Assembly: GCA_036823295.1 (NCBI GenBank)
Contig: DAISGD010000054.1
Span: 1 to 22,171 of the forward strand
Source: UBA4742 sp002403895
Lineage (GTDB): Bacteria > Actinomycetota > Acidimicrobiia > Acidimicrobiales > Acidimicrobilacustridaceae
Direction: 5' to 3'
Length of the DNA: 22,171 nt
In this document: piece after piece, positions 22,132 through 22,171 of the stretch
Layout of the letters: each line of letters starts with the position of its first letter
How positions within the stretch are numbered: the stretch's first letter is position 1
Made by a program: the position numbers and the translations under genes
The notes under the pieces: model-generated
Seen by the model: the letters and a program-made list of their open reading frames with translations, nothing else
Told to the model about the DNA's origin: nothing
Database searches by the model: none

Positions 22132-22171
22132 TCAGATGATCTTGAGCTGCGGGTTGTAGACGCGGGTCGGG
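22132..22171 (-). CDS. C-terminal end of an unidentified protein, cut by the window edge
   Basis: A minus-strand frame with a TGA at 22132-22134 reads ..PTRVYNPQLKII before the stop and runs off the right edge. Only 12 residues are visible, too few to name a family. The 120 bases between this stop and the DUF3107 start hold its Shine-Dalgarno and GC-rich sequence with no other gene. Whether this frame is truly coding is uncertain. Confidence 0.35.
   Translation of the reverse strand, partial: PTRVYNPQLKII

Overview
High-GC, gene-dense actinobacterial chromosome segment. Lineage markers are a WhiB1-type iron-sulfur regulator beside a PdtaS-type sensor kinase, a DUF3107 protein, the phosphatase/DUF3090/SCO1664-family trio, a pair of mycobacterial-type ArsA/Get3-like ATPases and an LCP cell-wall ligase with a LytR_C tail. 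The gene content would suit an environmental member of the Actinomycetota, possibly Acidimicrobiia, but the class is an inference. I see no mobile element, tRNA, rRNA or CRISPR array. No gene-free stretch exceeds 300 bases; the largest gaps are about 180-190 bases, before the lipid kinase and before whiB.

Layout. Positions 1-4461 (minus strand) form a probable operon read from 4461 downward: acyl-CoA dehydrogenase, an 87-aa two-helix membrane protein (ATGA overlap), an LCP protein, an acyl-CoA-dehydrogenase-fold flavoprotein, and the start of another acyl-CoA dehydrogenase that seems to lack about 87 residues of its N-terminal domain. A perfect 18-bp palindrome resembling a TetR-family operator lies just before the first gene. 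Next come an M19 dipeptidase and a GT-C membrane protein (4513-7222, minus). An orphan F420-hydrogenase-beta-like iron-sulfur flavoprotein (7279-8478, plus) diverges from them. Then follow a lipoprotein, an unrecognised gene and a family-5 uracil-DNA glycosylase (8549-10256, minus).

The plus-strand trio at 10309-12197 (histidine phosphatase, DUF3090, SCO1664-family kinase-like protein) converges on a sugar-lactone oxidase (12287-13636, minus), with a large two-tier hairpin between them. etfB-etfA (13697-15459, minus) encode the electron acceptor that acyl-CoA dehydrogenases such as those at the left would use. A diacylglycerol-kinase-like lipid kinase (plus) and a glycerophosphodiester phosphodiesterase (minus) converge on overlapping stop codons. 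whiB (plus) and the PdtaS-like kinase (minus) converge on a hairpin. The right end has two ArsA/Get3-like ATPases in tandem, DUF3107, and the last codons of one more minus-strand frame.

The main functional themes are acyl-CoA oxidation plus ETF, phospholipid turnover, cell-envelope assembly and redox or nitric-oxide-type sensing. Several genes without a Shine-Dalgarno have a TAnnnT hexamer ending 6-9 nt before the start codon, which points to leaderless transcription. I found no clearly new multi-gene system. The most unusual items are the internally deleted acyl-CoA dehydrogenase, the complementary active-site losses in the ArsA-like pair, the CRP-like site in the whiB leader, the two-tier hairpin and the orphan F420-type flavoprotein.
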